From NCBI GenBank assembly GCA_030867875.1, contig JAOWCC010001501.1:24859036-24923035 (forward strand): a stretch of DNA of 64,000 nucleotides. Direction: 5' to 3'. Every line of letters starts with the position of its first letter. The first letter of the stretch is position 1. Below, one piece after another: positions 60,717 through 64,000 of the stretch. The DNA comes from Actinernus sp. WN-2022 (Eukaryota > Cnidaria > Anthozoa > Actiniaria > Actinernidae). The position numbers and the translations under genes are program-made. The notes under the pieces are model-generated. The model was not told the DNA's origin and did not search any database. It worked only from the letters and a program-made list of their open reading frames with translations.

Positions 60717-61294
60717 CTAAAAGTGCCTATAACCCTTTTGCAATTTTGATAGCTTATGAACCTCAGAACAGTTTTGAGTACTTCTGTGAAGAAAGTTTTG
60801 GTTTAAAGTGAATACTTTATGTTCTACGCTTGTTTGAAATCGTGTAAATGTGACCTTTTGTGACCTTTCCTGACCCATGACCGCGTAAGTAAAAGCCTGG
60901 GTCGAAACCTGTATGTACGTCACCTCATTAAGGCATTATTCTCCATAGCGCCTTTCTATCACAACAACATCGATGCATAGAAAATATACACAGTTTGTGA
61001 GTTGTTAGTAAAGAGAAAAGTCATTTTAGTCAACATGTTAAGTATTTCTTAAAATGATTGCAAAGCCGAATTAATTATATGACGTCAAGATGACGTACAG
61101 TGTACATACAGGTATCGACCCAGGTTTTTGCTTACGCGGTCATGGATCAGGGAAGGTCACATTTACACGATTTCAAACAAGCGTAGAACATAGAGTAGTC
61201 ACTCAAAACCAAAACTTTCTTCACAGAAGTACTCAAAACTCTTCGAAGGTTTGTAAGCAATAAAAATTGCAAAAGGGTTATAGGCACTTTAACT
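60717..61294. mobile_element. Foldback element, second intact member
   Basis: AAAGTGCCTATAACCC and GGGTTATAGGCACTTT ends and the same inner blocks as 10230-10815. Confidence 0.85.
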
Positions 61295-61417
61295 GAGCTG
61301 GTGTTCCAGTGTCTATTTGTCCTCCTTAATTGCTGTCTGCAGTTACTGTTGATTAGACTAATGACAAACAATGTAAAGCAAAAATACAGACACCTACTTT
61401 CCATTCTCGGCTGCTTA

Positions 61418-61577
61418 CAGTACTGTTCAAAAATATTACAACAGGGGGAGTGAAATTTTACCTGAACAAGTGACATAACTGATTTATATTGTCTTCTACA
61501 TGTAGGTTAAAATTTCACTTGTTCAGGTGATATTTCACTTACCGTACCCTGTTGTAATATTTTCGAACCAGTACTGT
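61418..61577. mobile_element. Short MITE with ATATTACAACAGGG arms
   Basis: GTACTGTTCAAAAATATTAC and AATATTTTCGAACCAGTAC are inverted, with a second stem (GTGAAATTTTACCTGAACAA) inside. Confidence 0.75.
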
Positions 61578-61624
61578 ACCTCAACATTTATTGAAATTTA
61601 ATACCTGGTAACTCTCATACATGT

Positions 61625-63835
61625 GACCTTACACGGGAAAACGTACAATAACGACTTTCCGTTTAGCGTGCTAAGCCGTTTGTTATCCGTGTACACGGGT
61701 TAGATAACCGTTTACACGGCTTCGAAAGTCGTTTACACGGCTTCGAAAGTCGTTTACACGGCTTCGAAAGTCGTTTACACGGCTTCGAAAGTCGTTTACA
61801 CGGCTTCGAAAGTCGTTTACACGGCTTCCCAACTCGTGTACACGGCTTCCCAACTCGTGTACACGGCTTCGAAAGTCGTGTACACGCCTTCGAAAGTCGT
61901 TTTTTTTCCTGCCCGTTGCACTGCGTGCAAACGAGTTGTGAAGCCGTTTCTCGGCTAGGCCGTTGAGTTGCCGTGGTTTAGGTGAACTACAGTGTGCAAA
62001 AATAATGCAAACTTATTTCGACGAATTTCGCTCTTTGTTCCTACGAATGTCGCCGAAATTTCAGGCATATTTTCGTTTGAAAGAATCGATCAGATACGCG
62101 AAATTTCGAATGCCAAGGCGAAATATCACGACATTTCGAAAATATTTCTCTTATTGTCAAACGAAAAATTATTTGAGAGGGAGACAATGAACGGCCAAGG
62201 AACCTTGGAAGCAGTGAGAATGTAGGGAAGACATTTACTCTGCTTGTAATTAAGTCGCTGAATGTACTATGATTCGCGTGTATTTTTTGATTCGCGTGTC
62301 GACACGGCCTTCGCTCGGTACAGTTCAAGGCCTCGCTATTTAGCAAAATCTAACTCTTTTATTCCCTGATTTTGTAGTGAAAGCGCTCTTATAGTTGTAC
62401 AACAACTCATCCTAAAATTACAAAGCCTCAAAGCTATGAAGTCAATGTGAAGTCAGAACGTTAGTTTCCCCGTAGTTTCGCAAAATCGTTCCATACTGAT
62501 GACGTAAAATCACAAAACCGCAAGGTCTAATTCACGGCATGGAAACGAGGCAGAACAAACACAGCTCCAACCATGCTTTGAAAACTGAACGAATTCTTCT
62601 AGAATATAACTCCTGAAACCGAAATAACCCCAGCAATTGACAAAAGACAGTCTTGTGAACAATTGTCATACAGGATAAGCTCTAAAAGTGAGTATCCATT
62701 GCACGAGACCCGATAGACCGAACAGTTTACTTACGCGCTAGAAACTGAACGCAATTGCCGTCATTACGACAGAAATTCTATGCATCAAGCTCTGAAAATC
62801 AAATGAAATCTCTTAGAATGTAACTCCTGAAACCAAAACATCCCGTTCAACTAAGAGATGATACCCTTGTGAACAATTGTAATACGTTTGAAGCGATGAA
62901 AATGATTTTTCACTACGTGAGAGCCGATAGACCAAACAGTTTACAAAAGCGCTCGAAACAGCTACGGCTTTCGTGAAAATACGCTAACATTTGAAACTTC
63001 GACATTTTGCTCTTGCACAAGTCGGTATCAGTTAGTTTTCTGATTTTTTTAAAATTAAATCCTTTACCAAATGTTCTCATTTTTTGCACAAAACAGAAAA
63101 CGGATCCAGGTCATGCAAAAGAAAAAAAATGGTCTCATTAGGACAAATAGTTTAGGAGAAACTAACGCGACATGAAGACAAACTTTCACGGCACGGAAAC
63201 GAGGCTGAAGAAACGGCTCCAACAATGCTCTGAAAACTGACGATTTCTTCTAGAATATAACTCCTGAAACCGAAATAACCCCAGCAATTGACAAAAGACA
63301 GTCTTGTGAACAATTTTCGTACAGGATAACCTCTAAAAAGTGATCATCCATTGCGCGAGACCCGATAGACCGAATAGTTTACTCACATGCTAGAAACTGA
63401 AAGCCATGATGTTTTTGCAAGTTAATAAATATCGTGGCACTAATAGGGTTTCTCCGTGTGTATTCAAATGGTTCTATACCGTTTGACTAAAGCAAGCCAA
63501 GCCATGATTGTAAACGTTTTATATAGCAGTTTGCTTTTTTGGGCTCTCTCTCCAACTCGTGTACACGGCTTCGAAAGTCGATTACACGGCTTCGAAAGTC
63601 GTTTACACGGCTTCGAAAGTCGTTTACACGGCTTCGAAAGTCGTTTACACGGCTTCGAAAGTCGTTTACACGGCTTCGAAAGTCGTTTACACGGCTTCGA
63701 AAGTCGTTTACACGGCTTCGAAAGTCGTTTACACGGCCTAGAAAGTCGTTTACACGGCTTGAAAACCCGTTTGTTAGTCGTTTATTTTACCCGTTTAAAC
63801 GGAAAGTCGTTATTGTACGTTTTCCCGTGTAAGGT
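61625..63835. mobile_element. TIR element GACCTTACACGGG with ACACGGCTTCGAAAGTC arrays
   Basis: GACCTTACACGGGAAAACGT and its inverse end the element, with ACATG close to each side. Both ends contain arrays of a 21 bp unit GTTTACACGGCTTCGAAAGT+C (61710-61900; 63557-63770) in the same orientation on plus, unlike the inverted ends. The interior has a duplicated block of about 200 bp (62535-62745; 63180-63390). Frames over the right array are artefacts of the repeat. Confidence 0.85.
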
Positions 63836-63901
63836 CACACATGTACAGAATCTACTCCAATAATATAATTATAAAATAATTGTCTATTTTCCCCCCATAA
63901 G

Positions 63902-64000
63902 ACCAAAATCCAAGACAGGTTCTGGAGCCGAGAGAACCAGGAGCACAACACCAGCATCCACTGCAGGCAGAGCTATGACAGCAGTTAGCAGTACTAGCCC
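63902..64000 (+). CDS. TEX9: TEX9 exon, cut by window end
   Basis: Encodes PKSKTGSGAERTRSTTPAST and AGRAMTAVSSTSP, in frame with the AG left by the exon at 58420. The acceptor is CCCCCCATAAG. The low-complexity basic Ser/Thr segment suits the linker before the long TEX9 coiled coil, which must lie beyond the window. Confidence 0.65.

Noticed and set aside
63456..63863. 135-codon frame with HGFESRL repeats
   Set aside because: It is the translation of the 21 bp subterminal array of a transposon.

Overview
The window is nuclear DNA from an animal. Genes are split into many short exons with GT..AG introns, the exons encode conserved metazoan proteins, and introns and intergenic DNA are full of transposable elements, MITEs and minisatellites. 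The repertoire (coral/anemone-like LINEs, a tyrosine-recombinase retrotransposon, tRNA-derived SINEs, an OTU/F-box transposon cargo gene) suggests a cnidarian, probably an anthozoan such as a stony coral. The genus cannot be fixed from sequence alone.

Three protein-coding genes give the layout. (1) 1-9361, plus strand: the last three coding exons of ASCC3, the helicase of the activating signal cointegrator complex, covering the end of its C-terminal Sec63-like region. (2) 11624-49831, minus strand: an apparently complete SNF2-family chromatin remodeller, HELLS/LSH, in about 20 exons over 38 kb. Most splice phases join exactly; the exceptions are the start of exon 3 and the donor of exon 14. 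(3) From about 50358 to beyond 64000, plus strand: the 5' part of TEX9, a coiled-coil protein. ASCC3 and HELLS converge tail to tail; HELLS and TEX9 diverge head to head across about 530 bp.

Most of the rest is nested repeats. The main ones are: a 4.05 kb Ngaro-type tyrosine-recombinase retrotransposon with A1-ORFs-B1-A2-B2 split direct repeats in a HELLS intron; a 3.8 kb element with about 350 bp inverted repeats carrying a decayed OTU-protease/F-box gene in the last ASCC3 intron; several TIR elements whose ends carry arrays of short subterminal repeats; two LINE remnants, one interrupted by a TTAA-flanked MITE; several MITE families in multiple copies; tRNA-derived SINEs; and large minisatellites. 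One minisatellite has multiplied the 5' splice site of HELLS exon 19.

ASCC3 is known to act in alkylation-damage repair and ribosome quality control, HELLS in heterochromatin and DNA methylation, and TEX9 in sperm and cilia-related structures. Nothing here shows that they work in one pathway. All coordinates and matches were read by eye; family names for repeats are inferred from structure, not from a database search.
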